From Rathayibacter sp. VKM Ac-2759 (GTDB taxonomy: Bacteria; Actinomycetota; Actinomycetes; Actinomycetales; Microbacteriaceae): DNA of 64,000 nt. How positions within the stretch are numbered: the first letter of the stretch is position 1; the number at the start of each line of letters is the position of its first letter. Below the pieces are notes generated by a model. The model had not been told where the DNA came from. It made no database searches and was given only the letters and a program-made list of their open reading frames with translations. This document shows, one piece after another, positions 41,327-51,930 of this stretch. The stretch is from positions 2,232,001-2,296,000 of the forward strand of contig NZ_CP047176.1 in NCBI RefSeq assembly GCF_009834225.1, in the 5' to 3' direction. A program made the position numbers and the translations under genes.

Positions 41327-42003
41327 GCCACGACCGCCCGCTGCGAGAGGACGTGCTCGAGCACCTCGGTGAACGCGGCCGGCTCCTGCGCCCCCGAGAC
41401 CCCGAAGCGCCCGTCGAGCACGAAGAACGGCACGCCGTTGATCCCGTACTCGCGCGCCTGGGCGATGTCGGACTGCACATCGGCGAGGTGCCGCTGCTCC
41501 TCGAGCACCCGCAGCACCTCGTCGGAGTCGAGTCCGACCTCGGCGGCGAGCGACGCGAGCACGGCGGGGTCGGCGAGGTCGCGGCCCTCGACGAAGTAGG
41601 CGCGCAGGAGGCGCTCCTTCAGCTCGAGCTGCAGCCCGGCCGACTTCGCGTGGTGCAGCACCTGGTGGGCGGTGACGGTCTTGACGTGCCGCACCGTCTC
41701 GAAGTGGTAGTCGAGCCCGACGCCCGCCGCGATCGCGGTGACCGAGTCGAGCATCTGCTGCGCCTGCGCCTCGGGGATGCCCTTGTGCTCGGCGAGGAAG
41801 GCCGCCTCGCCGCCGCGGTAGTCCTCGGGAGTGTCGGGCGAGAGCTCGAAGCTGCGGTACTCGATCGCGACGTCGGGGGCCTCGGGGTGGGCGAGGCGGA
41901 AGGCCTCGAGCCCGCGCTCGAACTTCCGCTTGCCGATGTAGCACCAGGGGCAGGCGATGTCCGACCAGATGTCGACGGTGATGGGGGTCTGCGCGTCACT
42001 CAC
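41323..42003 (-). CDS. DsbA family oxidoreductase (FrnE-like)
   Basis: The protein has 226 residues from a GTG. It is a cytoplasmic thioredoxin-fold protein without a signal peptide: VDIWSDIACPWCYIGKRKFE carries the CPWC redox site (Cys18, Cys21), and NGVPFFVLDGRFGVSGAQ supplies the cis-Pro loop. The long helical insertion (about 60-160) is characteristic of the FrnE/2-hydroxychromene-2-carboxylate-isomerase-like branch. Disulfide exchange or isomerase activity is expected. The next gene, a small repeat protein with two Cys, is translationally coupled. Confidence 0.9.
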   Translation of the reverse strand: MSDAQTPITVDIWSDIACPWCYIGKRKFERGLEAFRLAHPEAPDVAIEYRSFELSPDTPEDYRGGEAAFLAEHKGIPEAQAQQMLDSVTAIAAGVGLDYHFETVRHVKTVTAHQVLHHAKSAGLQLELKERLLRAYFVEGRDLADPAVLASLAAEVGLDSDEVLRVLEEQRHLADVQSDIAQAREYGINGVPFFVLDGRFGVSGAQEPAAFTEVLEHVLSQRAVVA

Positions 42004-42039
42004 TCCGAGGACAACCGCGCCGATCCGGCCGTATTCCCG

Positions 42040-43098
42040 TCAGCGGCCGAGGACCCGGACGAGCTCGTCGACGTCGGACTCGTCGTTCCAGACGTGGAAG
42101 GCGACGCGGAGGCGGCCGCCGCGACCCGAGACCCGGATGCCGGACGCCGTCAGTCGCGCGAGGTCGGCGCCGTCGGCGTCGGGCCACGACACGATCGCCC
42201 GGTGCTGCGGCTCGCGGTCGAGGCGCGCGCAGAGCGCGTCGCCGAGCCCGGAGGCGTGCTCCCACACCGCGGTCGGGTCGAGCGAGCGGAACAGCTCGAG
42301 CGACGCCTCCGCGCCGACGAACGCCTGCCAGGCGGGTGAGACGTCGAACCGGCGGGCGCTCTCGGCGAGGTGCATGGCCGGTCCGTAGCAGGACGACCAG
42401 ACGTCCTCGCCCGAGTACCAGCCGGCCTGCACGGGGATCAGCTCGGCGGCGTACGAGGGTGAGACCGTGAGGAACGCGACTCCGCGGGGCGAGCAGAGCC
42501 ACTTGTAGGCGTGCGTGAGCGTGGCGTCGAAGCGCGTCGCGTCGACGGGGAGGACACCGGCGGCCTGGGTGAGGTCGCAGGCGGTCCGGACCCCGTGGCG
42601 CGCCGCCGCCTCGACGATCGCGTCGAGATCGGCGAGGGCCCCGCTGGAGGACTGCACGGCCGAGAAGACGACCAGGGAGTCACCGGCCTCGACGGAGTCG
42701 GCCAGCGCCTCGAGCGGCACGCTGCGGACCCGGACACCGCGGTGCGCCTGCGCCAGGAACGGGAAGACGATCGACGAGAAGTCGCCGTCGACGCAGAGCA
42801 CCGCGGCGCCGTCGGGGAGGGACGCCGCGAGCACCGCGGCCATCGCCGAGGTCTGGGAGCCGATCGCCACCTGCGAGACGGGCGTCCCGACGATGCCGGC
42901 GAAGGCCGCCCGCGCCCGCTCCGCGACGTCGCCGTAGCCCGCGGCCGTGTTGTCGCCCGCCGACCAGCTGTCGAGGTCGGCGCGCAGCGCGTCGACGCTC
43001 TCGCGCGGAGGCAGGCCGAGGGTGCAGGCGTTGTGGTAGCCGCGGGCACCGGCGAACCGCTCGCGCAGGGCGGACGACGGCAGGGGTGCGGTGCTCAT
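42040..43098 (-). CDS. Aminotransferase class V-fold PLP-dependent enzyme
   Basis: The protein has 352 residues. It is a fold-type I PLP enzyme: AIGSQTSAMAAVLAASLPDG for the phosphate-binding turn, VRTACDLTQAAG with the Asp contacting the pyridine N, and HAYKWLCSPRG with the Schiff-base Lys (about residue 193). The C-terminal small domain ends FHVWNDESDVDELVRVL. The pattern is that of cysteine desulfurase/kynureninase-like enzymes, but the mobile active-site Cys of desulfurases is not evident. Substrate unknown. It lies 37 bp upstream of the DsbA-like gene. Confidence 0.85.
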   Translation of the reverse strand: MSTAPLPSSALRERFAGARGYHNACTLGLPPRESVDALRADLDSWSAGDNTAAGYGDVAERARAAFAGIVGTPVSQVAIGSQTSAMAAVLAASLPDGAAVLCVDGDFSSIVFPFLAQAHRGVRVRSVPLEALADSVEAGDSLVVFSAVQSSSGALADLDAIVEAAARHGVRTACDLTQAAGVLPVDATRFDATLTHAYKWLCSPRGVAFLTVSPSYAAELIPVQAGWYSGEDVWSSCYGPAMHLAESARRFDVSPAWQAFVGAEASLELFRSLDPTAVWEHASGLGDALCARLDREPQHRAIVSWPDADGADLARLTASGIRVSGRGGRLRVAFHVWNDESDVDELVRVLGR

Positions 43099-43160
43099 CC
43101 CTCGAGGATCCCCCCGCCACCTCCGATCGCCAAGATGCGCCGGGTGCCGGGCGAGTCGTG

Positions 43161-44183
43161 TCAGCGCGCGGCCAGGGCGTGCGCCTGCTCGAGCAGGGCG
43201 ACGACCTCCCGCGCCTCGCGGACGTCGACGGGAGGCGCGGCGCCCTCGAGGAGCGAGCGCGCGACTCCTTCGGCGAACGCCGCGTACCGGCCGCGCTCGC
43301 TCGGGACGCGGTGAGCACCGCTCTCGTCGTGGAGGGTGCCCAGGGCATCGGAGGGGACCACTCCGAAGTCGGCGTCGCGCGGGTCGGCGCCTCCCGAGCG
43401 CAGGGCGCCCTCCTGGGGGTCGAGACCGTCGACGGTGAAGGCGGCGCGCGTGCCGAGCACGCGGAACCGCGGCCCCGTCGCGCGGGCCACCCGGCTCATC
43501 GTGAGGTGCGACCGCACTCCCCCGGCGTGCAGGAGCGAGACGAACGCGTCGTCCTCGCTGGCGCCTCCGGTGTGCACGATCCGCGTCTCGGCCGCGGTCA
43601 CCTCGGCCGGACCGAACAGGACGAGCGCCTGGTCGACGAGGTGACTGCCGAGGTCGAACAGGATCCCGCCGCCCTCGGCCGGTGTCACCCGGGTCTGCCA
43701 GCGGCCCGTCTTCGGCGCGCTCCAGCGCTCGAACGACGATTCGAAGCGCACGACGTCTCCGAGCGCGCCGTCGGCGAGGAGGCGCCGGAGGGTCAGGAGG
43801 TCAGCGTCCCACCGGCGGTTCTGGAAGACGAAGACGGGTGCGCCCGCGGCCTCGGAGGCGGCGATGATCGCGTCGGCGTCGGCCGCGGTCGGCGCGAACG
43901 GCTTGTCGATGATCACGGCGACTCCGGCGCCGAGGACCGCCTCGGCCTGCGCGCGGTGCACGGAGGGAGGGGTGGCCAGCACCACGACGTCGGGCCGCTC
44001 GGCGAGCACCGCGTCGAGGTCGGGGACCACCCGGGCCCCGGGGTGCGCGGAGGCGGCCGCGGCCGCACGGGACGCATCGGAGGTGGCGATCGCGACGATC
44101 GAGAACGCCGGATCGGCGGCGAGGAACGGCGCGTGGAAGACGCTGCCCGCGAGCCCGTACCCGACGATGCCGGCGCGGATCAC
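43161..44183 (-). CDS. Gfo/Idh/MocA family NAD(P)-dependent oxidoreductase
   Basis: The protein has 340 residues from the GTG at 44183, overlapping the uppS stop as GTGA. The Rossmann domain starts [20 protein letters not shown], with the dinucleotide loop and the family motif DKPFAP (EKP variant) near residue 98. The C-terminal sheet domain includes [17 protein letters not shown] with the catalytic Asp/His. It probably oxidises a sugar or inositol hydroxyl. Coupling to uppS is probably co-expression only. Confidence 0.9.
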   Translation of the reverse strand: MIRAGIVGYGLAGSVFHAPFLAADPAFSIVAIATSDASRAAAAASAHPGARVVPDLDAVLAERPDVVVLATPPSVHRAQAEAVLGAGVAVIIDKPFAPTAADADAIIAASEAAGAPVFVFQNRRWDADLLTLRRLLADGALGDVVRFESSFERWSAPKTGRWQTRVTPAEGGGILFDLGSHLVDQALVLFGPAEVTAAETRIVHTGGASEDDAFVSLLHAGGVRSHLTMSRVARATGPRFRVLGTRAAFTVDGLDPQEGALRSGGADPRDADFGVVPSDALGTLHDESGAHRVPSERGRYAAFAEGVARSLLEGAAPPVDVREAREVVALLEQAHALAAR

Positions 44184-44983
44184 GCGGAGGCTCCCGGCAC
44201 GTCGACCGCACCGCCGAAGCGCCGCGAGCGGCCGGCGTAGTACTCGACGGCCTCCCACAGGTCGGTGCGGCTGAAGTCGGGCCACAGCCGGTCGAGGAAC
44301 ACCATCTCGGCGTAGGCGCTCTGCCAGAGCAGGAAGTTGCTGGTGCGCTGCTCGCCGGAGGAGCGCACGAAGAGATCGACGTCGGGCATGTCGGGCACGT
44401 AGAGGGCCCGCGAGATCGTCTTCTCGGTGATGCCGGAGGGCTTCAGGCGCCCCGCCGCGACCTCGCCCGCGAGGCGCTGCACCGCATCCGCGATCTCGGT
44501 GCGGCCGCCGTAGTTGACGCACATCGTGAGCGTCAGGACGTCGTTGCCCTCGGTCAGCCGCTCGGCGAACTGCAGCTCGTTGATCACCGACGCCCAGAGC
44601 CGCGGCTTCCGCCCCGCCCAGCGCACCCGCACGCCCCACTCGTTCAGCTGATCGCGCCGGCGGTGCAGCACATCGCGGTTGAAGCCCATCAGGAAGCGCA
44701 CCTCGTCGGGCGAGCGCTTCCAGTTCTCGGTCGAGAACGCGTAGACGCTGAGGTGCTTCACGCCGATCTGGATCGCTCCGGCGACCACGTCGAGCAGCGC
44801 CGCCTCGCCGCGCTTGTGCCCCTCGACGCGGGTGAGGCCGCGCGAGTTGGCCCATCGGCCGTTGCCGTCCATCACGATCGCGACGTGCCCGGGAACCGCC
44901 TTGCGCGGCAGCTCGGGCGGATGCACGCCCGTCCAGTCGAGGGGGCGGAAGGGCTCGGCGTCCTTGTGGGTGAAGGGCTTCAT
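44180..44983 (-). CDS. uppS: Isoprenyl transferase (cis-prenyltransferase, UppS type)
   Basis: The protein has 267 residues. It makes polyprenyl diphosphate lipid carrier for cell-wall synthesis. Motifs: [18 protein letters not shown] (catalytic Asp and P-loop), [11 protein letters not shown], and the C-terminal [23 protein letters not shown]. Length is typical of the actinobacterial enzyme. It overlaps recO upstream and the oxidoreductase downstream by 4 bp each (ATGA, GTGA), forming a tight recO-uppS operon as in other actinobacteria. Confidence 0.95.
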   Translation of the reverse strand: MKPFTHKDAEPFRPLDWTGVHPPELPRKAVPGHVAIVMDGNGRWANSRGLTRVEGHKRGEAALLDVVAGAIQIGVKHLSVYAFSTENWKRSPDEVRFLMGFNRDVLHRRRDQLNEWGVRVRWAGRKPRLWASVINELQFAERLTEGNDVLTLTMCVNYGGRTEIADAVQRLAGEVAAGRLKPSGITEKTISRALYVPDMPDVDLFVRSSGEQRTSNFLLWQSAYAEMVFLDRLWPDFSRTDLWEAVEYYAGRSRRFGGAVDVPGASA

Positions 44984-45702
44984 CGGGTGACGTGCTCCAG
45001 GGATCTGAGTCCGCGTTCGAGGTGGAACTGGGTGTAGGCGGCGACGACTCCGCTGGCCCGCGACCGGGTCGAGGGCTCGGTGGACTCGGCGTGCACCCAG
45101 TCTCCCGTGAGCAGAGCGCCGAGGAGGACGACGACCTCGGGAGCGACCCGCGGGGCTCCCGGCGGGGTGCAGTCGGCGCAGACGACGCCTCCGAGCTGGA
45201 CGACCACCGCGCCGTGCGGCCCCGGGGCGCCGCACCGGGCGCAGTCGTCGAAGCTCGGGGCCCAGCCCGCGATCGACAGCGCGCGCAGCAGGTAGGAGTC
45301 GAGGGTGAGCACGGCCTCGTGCTCGTGCCGCGAGAGCGAGCGCAGCGCGCCGACGAGCAGCAGGTACTGCTGGAGGGAGGCGTCGGCGTCGGTCAGCCGA
45401 TCGGCCGTCTCGACCATGGCGTTCGCCGCGGTGTAGCTGTCGTAGTCGGCGGCGATCAGCGCACCGTAGGCGCCGAGCGACTCGGCCTGCGTGACGATGT
45501 CGAGACTCCGCCCCTCGTAGAGCTGGAGGTCGGCGACCATGAACGGCTCCAGCCGCGAGCCGAACTTGGAGCCGGTCTTGCGGACGCCCTTGGCGACGGC
45601 GCGGATCTTGCCGTGCCCGCGCGAGAGCAGGGTGACGATGCGATCGGCCTCGCCCAGCTTGTGCGTGCGCAGCACGACGGCTTCGTCACGGTAGGTGGGC
45701 AT
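44980..45702 (-). CDS. recO: DNA repair protein RecO
   Basis: The protein has 240 residues from the ATG at 45702 ([18 protein letters not shown]). It acts in RecFOR-dependent loading of RecA. An N-terminal OB fold, a helical middle and a zinc site (CARCG...CADC) are visible. GATAAT lies 7 nt before the ATG, so the mRNA is probably leaderless. First gene of the recO-uppS-oxidoreductase operon and divergent from the TRIC-type channel gene. Confidence 0.95.
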   Translation of the reverse strand: MPTYRDEAVVLRTHKLGEADRIVTLLSRGHGKIRAVAKGVRKTGSKFGSRLEPFMVADLQLYEGRSLDIVTQAESLGAYGALIAADYDSYTAANAMVETADRLTDADASLQQYLLLVGALRSLSRHEHEAVLTLDSYLLRALSIAGWAPSFDDCARCGAPGPHGAVVVQLGGVVCADCTPPGAPRVAPEVVVLLGALLTGDWVHAESTEPSTRSRASGVVAAYTQFHLERGLRSLEHVTR

Positions 45703-45709
45703 GACCCCG

Positions 45710-45715
45710 ATTATC
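45710..45715 (-). promoter_or_regulatory. Leaderless-type -10 (GATAAT) of recO
   Basis: GATAAT on the minus strand ends 7 nt before the recO ATG. Confidence 0.5.
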
Positions 45716-45770
45716 CTCCCGACCACCGACACCGGCCTGGACGCGGGGCCGCGCGTGGAACGATGGACGG

Positions 45771-46439
45771 GTGGCAGCGACCCTCTTCGTGATCCCGGCC
45801 TGGGCCGATCTGCTCGCGATCGCCATCGGCTGCCTGCAGGGCGCGATGTTCGCGGGCGAGTTCCGCGACCGACGGATCGACCTGCTGGGCGTCACGATCA
45901 TCGGCACCGCGACCGGGCTCGGTGGCGGCGTGCTGCGCGATCTGCTGCTCCAGACTCCGCTGGTCGCCCTGCACACGAACGCCTACCTGCTCGTGGCGGT
46001 CGCCGCCTCCCTCCTCGGGATGCTGCTGCAGCACGTGCTGAACCGGGTGGACGGCACGATCACCGCGCTCGACGCGCTCACACTGGGCCTCTTCGGTGCG
46101 ATCGGCACGACGAAGGCGCTGGCGCTCGGGGTCCCGGAGGTGCCCGCCGTGTTCGTCGGCACCGTCTCGGCGGTCGGCGGATCGGTCGTGCGCGACATCC
46201 TGCTCAACCGGCCGATCGCGCTGATGCACGTCGGATCGCTGTACGCGATCGCGGCGACCGCGGGCACGGTGGTGCTCGTGACGGGTCTGCGCTTCGGCAT
46301 GATCATCGACTACGCGGCTCCGCTGGCCGTGGCGGTCACGACCGTGATCCGGCTGCTGGCGGTGCGCTACGGGTGGAGCCTCCCCGAGCAGCGCGCGCTG
46401 AACCGCGTGCCGCGCCTGCGCTGGCGCCGCCCCTCCTGA
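45771..46439 (+). CDS. TRIC-type (UPF0126) cation channel family protein
   Basis: The protein has 222 residues and seven hydrophobic helices arranged as two three-helix repeats plus one. Each repeat carries the family [12 protein letters not shown] / [12 protein letters not shown] signature with the Gly-rich bend and Arg-Asp pair. Prokaryotic TRIC proteins form trimeric monovalent-cation channels. GTG start. Convergent with leuA; a 10-bp-stem hairpin separates the ends. Confidence 0.9.
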   Translation: MAATLFVIPAWADLLAIAIGCLQGAMFAGEFRDRRIDLLGVTIIGTATGLGGGVLRDLLLQTPLVALHTNAYLLVAVAASLLGMLLQHVLNRVDGTITALDALTLGLFGAIGTTKALALGVPEVPAVFVGTVSAVGGSVVRDILLNRPIALMHVGSLYAIAATAGTVVLVTGLRFGMIIDYAAPLAVAVTTVIRLLAVRYGWSLPEQRALNRVPRLRWRRPS

Positions 46440-46470
46440 CGGTCCCTCCGCCGAGGGAGCCCGCACCCGC

Positions 46471-46500
46471 CGAGGGAGCCTCGGAGTGCCGGCTCCCTCG
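46471..46500. terminator. Bidirectional hairpin between the TRIC gene and leuA
   Basis: CGAGGGAGCC (46471-46480) and GGCTCCCTCG (46491-46500) form a perfect 10-bp stem in the 93-bp convergent gap. A further copy of the left arm lies at 46452-46461. Confidence 0.65.
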
Positions 46501-46532
46501 ACGGTCAGGGGCTCCCCCGCGGTGTGCGAGGG

Positions 46533-48428
<1,896 letters not shown>

Positions 48429-48473
48429 TCAGATCTCGTCGCGGCGGCTAAGAAGGAGCAGGCCGTAACGCAC
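48429..48473 (-). CDS. leuL: leuA leader peptide, 14 aa with four consecutive Leu codons
   Basis: The GTG at 48473 begins MRYGLLLLSRRDEI followed by TGA. The Leu run is CTG CTC CTT CTT; CTT is rare in this GC-rich sequence, which would sharpen ribosome stalling when charged tRNA-Leu is scarce. A TACCCT -10 ends 6 nt before the GTG, so the leader is probably the first thing translated on a leaderless transcript. Its last codons (RRDE) encode RNA arm 1 of the downstream alternative structure. No other gene-like feature covers this stretch. Confidence 0.75.
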   Translation of the reverse strand: MRYGLLLLSRRDEI

Positions 48474-48479
48474 GGGGCC

Positions 48480-48485
48480 AGGGTA
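48480..48485 (-). promoter_or_regulatory. -10 (TACCCT) of the leuL-leuA transcript
   Basis: TACCCT on the minus strand ends 6 nt before the leader-peptide GTG. Confidence 0.55.
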
Positions 48486-48511
48486 GCACTGCGCCCCCGG
48501 GCCGTGCGGTG

Positions 48512-49180
48512 TCAGGCGACGAGTCCGTTCTCGTACGCGTAGACGACGAGCTGGACGCGGTCGCGCAGGCCGAGCTTGCCGAGGGTGCGGCTGATGTGCG
48601 TCTTCACCGTGGCCTCGCTGAGGAACTCGGCGCGGGCGATCTCGGTGTTGCTCAGGCCGCGGGAGGCGAGGTGGAAGATCTCCCTCTCGCGGTCGGTGAG
48701 CGTCCCGAACTCGGGCGGCGTCTCGCGACCGCTGCCCGGCGCTCCGAAGTGCTCGAAGAGCTCGCGGGTCGCGGAGGCGGCGACCACCGCGGTCCCGGCG
48801 TGGACGGTGCGGACCGAGGCGAGCAGGAAGCCGGGCTCGGTGTCCTTGAGGAGGAAGCCGCTCGCGCCGGCGCGGATGGCGCGCGCCGCCGCCTCGTCGA
48901 GGTCGAAGGTCGTGAGCACGAGGATCCGGGGCGGCGCGACCCCGGTCTCGGTGGCGTGCGCCAGGATCCGCCGCGTCGACTCGATGCCGTCGACCCCGGG
49001 CATCCGGATGTCCATCAGGACGACGTCGGGCGAGACGCGGCCGACCAGCTCCGCGCCCTCGGCACCGTCGGACGCCTCCCCCACCACCTCGAGATCCGGC
49101 TGGGAGCTCAGGAGCATGCGGATGCCGGCGCGGAACAGCGCCTGGTCGTCGACGAGGACGATGCGGATGGTGTCGGTCAT
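48512..49180 (-). CDS. LuxR/NarL-type response regulator
   Basis: The protein has 222 residues. The receiver domain (2-120) has IVLVDDQALFRAG acidic pair, phospho-acceptor Asp in VVLMDIRMPG (about 54) and the conserved LLKD Lys. The C-terminal HTH is LTDREREIFHLASRGLSNTEI then ATVKTHISRTLGKLG. The start overlaps the kinase stop as ATGA, defining a two-component pair. Target genes are not evident; leuA lies downstream but has its own promoter. Confidence 0.93.
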   Translation of the reverse strand: MTDTIRIVLVDDQALFRAGIRMLLSSQPDLEVVGEASDGAEGAELVGRVSPDVVLMDIRMPGVDGIESTRRILAHATETGVAPPRILVLTTFDLDEAAARAIRAGASGFLLKDTEPGFLLASVRTVHAGTAVVAASATRELFEHFGAPGSGRETPPEFGTLTDREREIFHLASRGLSNTEIARAEFLSEATVKTHISRTLGKLGLRDRVQLVVYAYENGLVA

Positions 49181-50946
49181 GCGGGGCGGCCTCCAGAGGC
49201 GACGGGTCGGGCGGGCGGCGGGTCGAGGGGACCCGCGGTGATCGGGATCGGTGACGTCGCGAGGGCGGGCAGGCGGGCGTCGACGACGAAGTCCTCGCCG
49301 TCGGGTCCGGCCGTGAGGACGCCGCCGACGAGCGCGGCGCGCTCGTGCATCCCCACGAGACCGTGCCCCTCCCCGGGCGGTGCGAGGGACTCGGCGTCGG
49401 AGCAGCGCGCGTTCCGCACGGTGAGGACCACCTCCCCCGCCTCCCGCCGCAGCGCCACGTCGAGCGGGCTCCCGGGGCGGCCGTGCCGGAGGGCGTTCGT
49501 GGTCGCCTCCTGCGCGATGCGGTAGAGCGCGAGTCCGGTCGCCCGCGGGACCGAGTCGAGATCGACCTCGAGCTCGGACTGCACCCGCGCACCGGCCCCC
49601 GACACGCTCTCGAGCAGCGCCGGCAGATCCCGCGCCTCGGGCTGAGGGCCGTCGCTCTGGCTGTGCCGCAGCTGCGCGAGCAGCACCCGGACGTCGCCGA
49701 GGGCGTCGCGCGCGACGCTCGAGATGGTGAGCAGGGCCGCATCGGTCTGCTCAGGGCTCGCCGCGCCGAGGTAGCGGGCGCCGTCGGCCTGCGCGATCAC
49801 GACGGCGAGGGAGTGCGCCACGACGTCGTGCATGTCGCGGGCGATGCGGTTGCGCTCCTCGACGGTGTCGAGCTCGCGCTGGGCCCTGGCGCGCTCGCGC
49901 TCCGCCTCGGCGCGCAGACTCTGCCCCTCGCGGGCACGGCGGACCGAGCGCGAGAGCAGTCCGACGGTCCAGGACAGGCCGAGGGTCGCGAGGATCCCGC
50001 CGAAGGTCGTCGAGAGGGTCAGGGCGGCGTCGACCGTGTTCGCGATCAGGTCGAAGGCGAGGACGAGGTAGGCGACCGCGGCCACCGAGCCGAGGACCGC
50101 CGAGAGCGCTCCGGCCCTCCTGATCCGACGCGAGGAGGAGGCTCCCGCGCCGAACAGCACGGCGAGGATCGCGAGATCGGCGACCCCGGGGGCGAGGTGG
50201 AGCGCCATCTGCAGGAGCGCGGCGGTCCAGGCTGTGGCGAGCGCGAGTCCCGGCGAGCGGCGGTGGAGGACGAGCGCGACGGCGAGGACGCCCGCGACGA
50301 ACGCGTCCTGGGTCCCCTCGAGGCCCGGGAGCGTCAGAGCCGACAGCCCGAGGAGGAGGAGCGCCTGGCCCCCCGCCGCTCCGACCGTGAAGTGGTCCTG
50401 CGGTCCGGCGACGCGGTTCATCAGCGACTCGATCCGGTCGTCGGGACCGACCGGCGAGCGGATGCCGAGCACGAAGGAGAGCACCTTGAGCCCGCAGAGC
50501 AGCGAGGTGACGAGGAGGGCCACGACCGCCCGGACGAGGAACTGGATGTTCGAGGGCAGAGCACCGAGCCCGACCGCGCCGCCGAGGTCGAGTCCGGCCG
50601 AGAGGCCGCCGATCGCCGAGAGGACCAGGGCGCCGGCCAGGGCGAGCGAGCGGGTCCAGGGACCGAGCCGCCGCGCCGTCGACCAGAGCACGACCATGCC
50701 GACGAGGACGCCGTCGACCGGCACTCCGACCACGACGACTCCGCCTCCCGCGATCACCGCGAGAGCGACGAGCGAGGGAGCGAGGGCGGGCAGGAGCCCC
50801 GCGACGGCGAGCGCGAGCCCGATCAGCAGTCCGGCGGGGACCGTGTCCATGGCCTCGAGGCCGACCAGACCCGCGATCAGGTGCAGGGCGGCGAGGGTCG
50901 CTCCCGCGACCGGGAGCGTCGCCGGTCGATCGAGGAGGGCACGCAT
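49177..50946 (-). CDS. Sensor histidine kinase (HisKA_3/NarX-type) with multi-pass membrane sensor
   Basis: The protein has 589 residues from the ATG at 50946. About ten hydrophobic segments occupy residues 10-320, followed by a coiled coil, HisKA_3 (EERNRIARDMHDVVAHSLAVV, phospho-His about residue 384) and a HATPase with QEATTNALRHG and GEGHGLVGMHERAALVGG. A C-terminal Pro-rich tail follows. TAGCGT lies 7 nt before this ATG, favouring it over the GTG at 50955. The signal sensed by the large membrane region is unknown. Confidence 0.92.
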   Translation of the reverse strand: MRALLDRPATLPVAGATLAALHLIAGLVGLEAMDTVPAGLLIGLALAVAGLLPALAPSLVALAVIAGGGVVVVGVPVDGVLVGMVVLWSTARRLGPWTRSLALAGALVLSAIGGLSAGLDLGGAVGLGALPSNIQFLVRAVVALLVTSLLCGLKVLSFVLGIRSPVGPDDRIESLMNRVAGPQDHFTVGAAGGQALLLLGLSALTLPGLEGTQDAFVAGVLAVALVLHRRSPGLALATAWTAALLQMALHLAPGVADLAILAVLFGAGASSSRRIRRAGALSAVLGSVAAVAYLVLAFDLIANTVDAALTLSTTFGGILATLGLSWTVGLLSRSVRRAREGQSLRAEAERERARAQRELDTVEERNRIARDMHDVVAHSLAVVIAQADGARYLGAASPEQTDAALLTISSVARDALGDVRVLLAQLRHSQSDGPQPEARDLPALLESVSGAGARVQSELEVDLDSVPRATGLALYRIAQEATTNALRHGRPGSPLDVALRREAGEVVLTVRNARCSDAESLAPPGEGHGLVGMHERAALVGGVLTAGPDGEDFVVDARLPALATSPIPITAGPLDPPPARPVASGGRPA

Positions 50947-50953
50947 GCTCCTC

Positions 50954-50959
50954 ACGCTA
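50954..50959 (-). promoter_or_regulatory. Leaderless-type -10 (TAGCGT) of the kinase operon
   Basis: TAGCGT on the minus strand ends 7 nt before the ATG at 50946. Confidence 0.5.
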
Positions 50960-51018
50960 GAGGGCCGAGCGGGCCGTGTCGTCGTCCTCCGGGGTGATCG
51001 ACGTCACCCTGCGTGCGG

Positions 51019-51930
51019 TCAGAAGCCGAGGCGTCCGAGCAGCTTGGGGTCGCGCTGCCACTCCTTCGCGACCTTCACGCGGATCGAGAGGAACACCCGG
51101 CGGCCGAGGAGCCGCTCGATCTGCTCGCGCGACACGGCGCCCACCTCGCGCAGGCGCTGGCCGCCCTTGCCGATGATGATGCCCTTCTGGCTGTCGCGCT
51201 CGACGAACACGTTCGCGTAGATGTCGATCAGCGAGCCGTCCTCCCGCTCGACCATGTCGTCGAGCGTCACGGCGAGCGAGTGCGGCAGCTCGTCCGAGAC
51301 GCCCTCCAGCGCGGCCTCGCGGATGAACTCGGCGATGCGGGACGAGAGGTCCTCGTCGGTCACCGCCTCCTTCGGGTAGAGGGCGGGCGACACCGGCATC
51401 AGCGCCAGCAGCTCGGAGGCGAGCACGTCGAGCTGCTCGGCGGTCACGGCCGAGATGGGGACGATGGTGTCCCACTCGCGCAGCTCCGACACGGCGAGCA
51501 GCTGCTTGGCGACCGACTTCTTCGACATCAGGTCGACCTTCGAGACGATCGCGACCTTGCGCGCCCGGGGGAACGCGTCGAGCTGTTCGTTGATGAAGCG
51601 GTCGCCCGGCCCGATCGGCTCGTCGGCCGGGAAGAGCATGCCGATCACGTCGACGTCGCCCAGCGTCGAGGTGACGAGCGAGTTGAGGCGCTCGCCCAGC
51701 AGGGTGCGGGGGCGGTGGATGCCGGGGGTGTCGACGACGATCAGCTGCCCCGCGTCGCGGTGGACGACTCCGCGGATCGCGCGCCGCGTCGTCTGCGGCT
51801 TCGAGCTCGTGATCGCGATCTTCTCGCCGACGAGCGCGTTGGTCAGCGTCGACTTGCCGACGTTGGGCCGGCCGACGAACGACACGAATCCCGCCCGGAA
51901 GGGCGTCGTGGGAGGGGTGGTGTCGGTCAT
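51019..51930 (-). CDS. era: GTPase Era
   Basis: The protein has 303 residues. It is a ribosome-assembly GTPase that binds the 3' end of 16S rRNA. G1 GRPNVGKST, G2 in KPQTTRRAIRG, G3 DTPG, G4 SKVD (instead of NKxD, with Ser for Asn) and a C-terminal KH domain with GIIIGKGGQRL. The start overlaps the CorC-family stop as ATGA. Last gene of the long hrcA-led operon, next to ybeY, another 16S maturation factor. Confidence 0.95.
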   Translation of the reverse strand: MTDTTPPTTPFRAGFVSFVGRPNVGKSTLTNALVGEKIAITSSKPQTTRRAIRGVVHRDAGQLIVVDTPGIHRPRTLLGERLNSLVTSTLGDVDVIGMLFPADEPIGPGDRFINEQLDAFPRARKVAIVSKVDLMSKKSVAKQLLAVSELREWDTIVPISAVTAEQLDVLASELLALMPVSPALYPKEAVTDEDLSSRIAEFIREAALEGVSDELPHSLAVTLDDMVEREDGSLIDIYANVFVERDSQKGIIIGKGGQRLREVGAVSREQIERLLGRRVFLSIRVKVAKEWQRDPKLLGRLGF

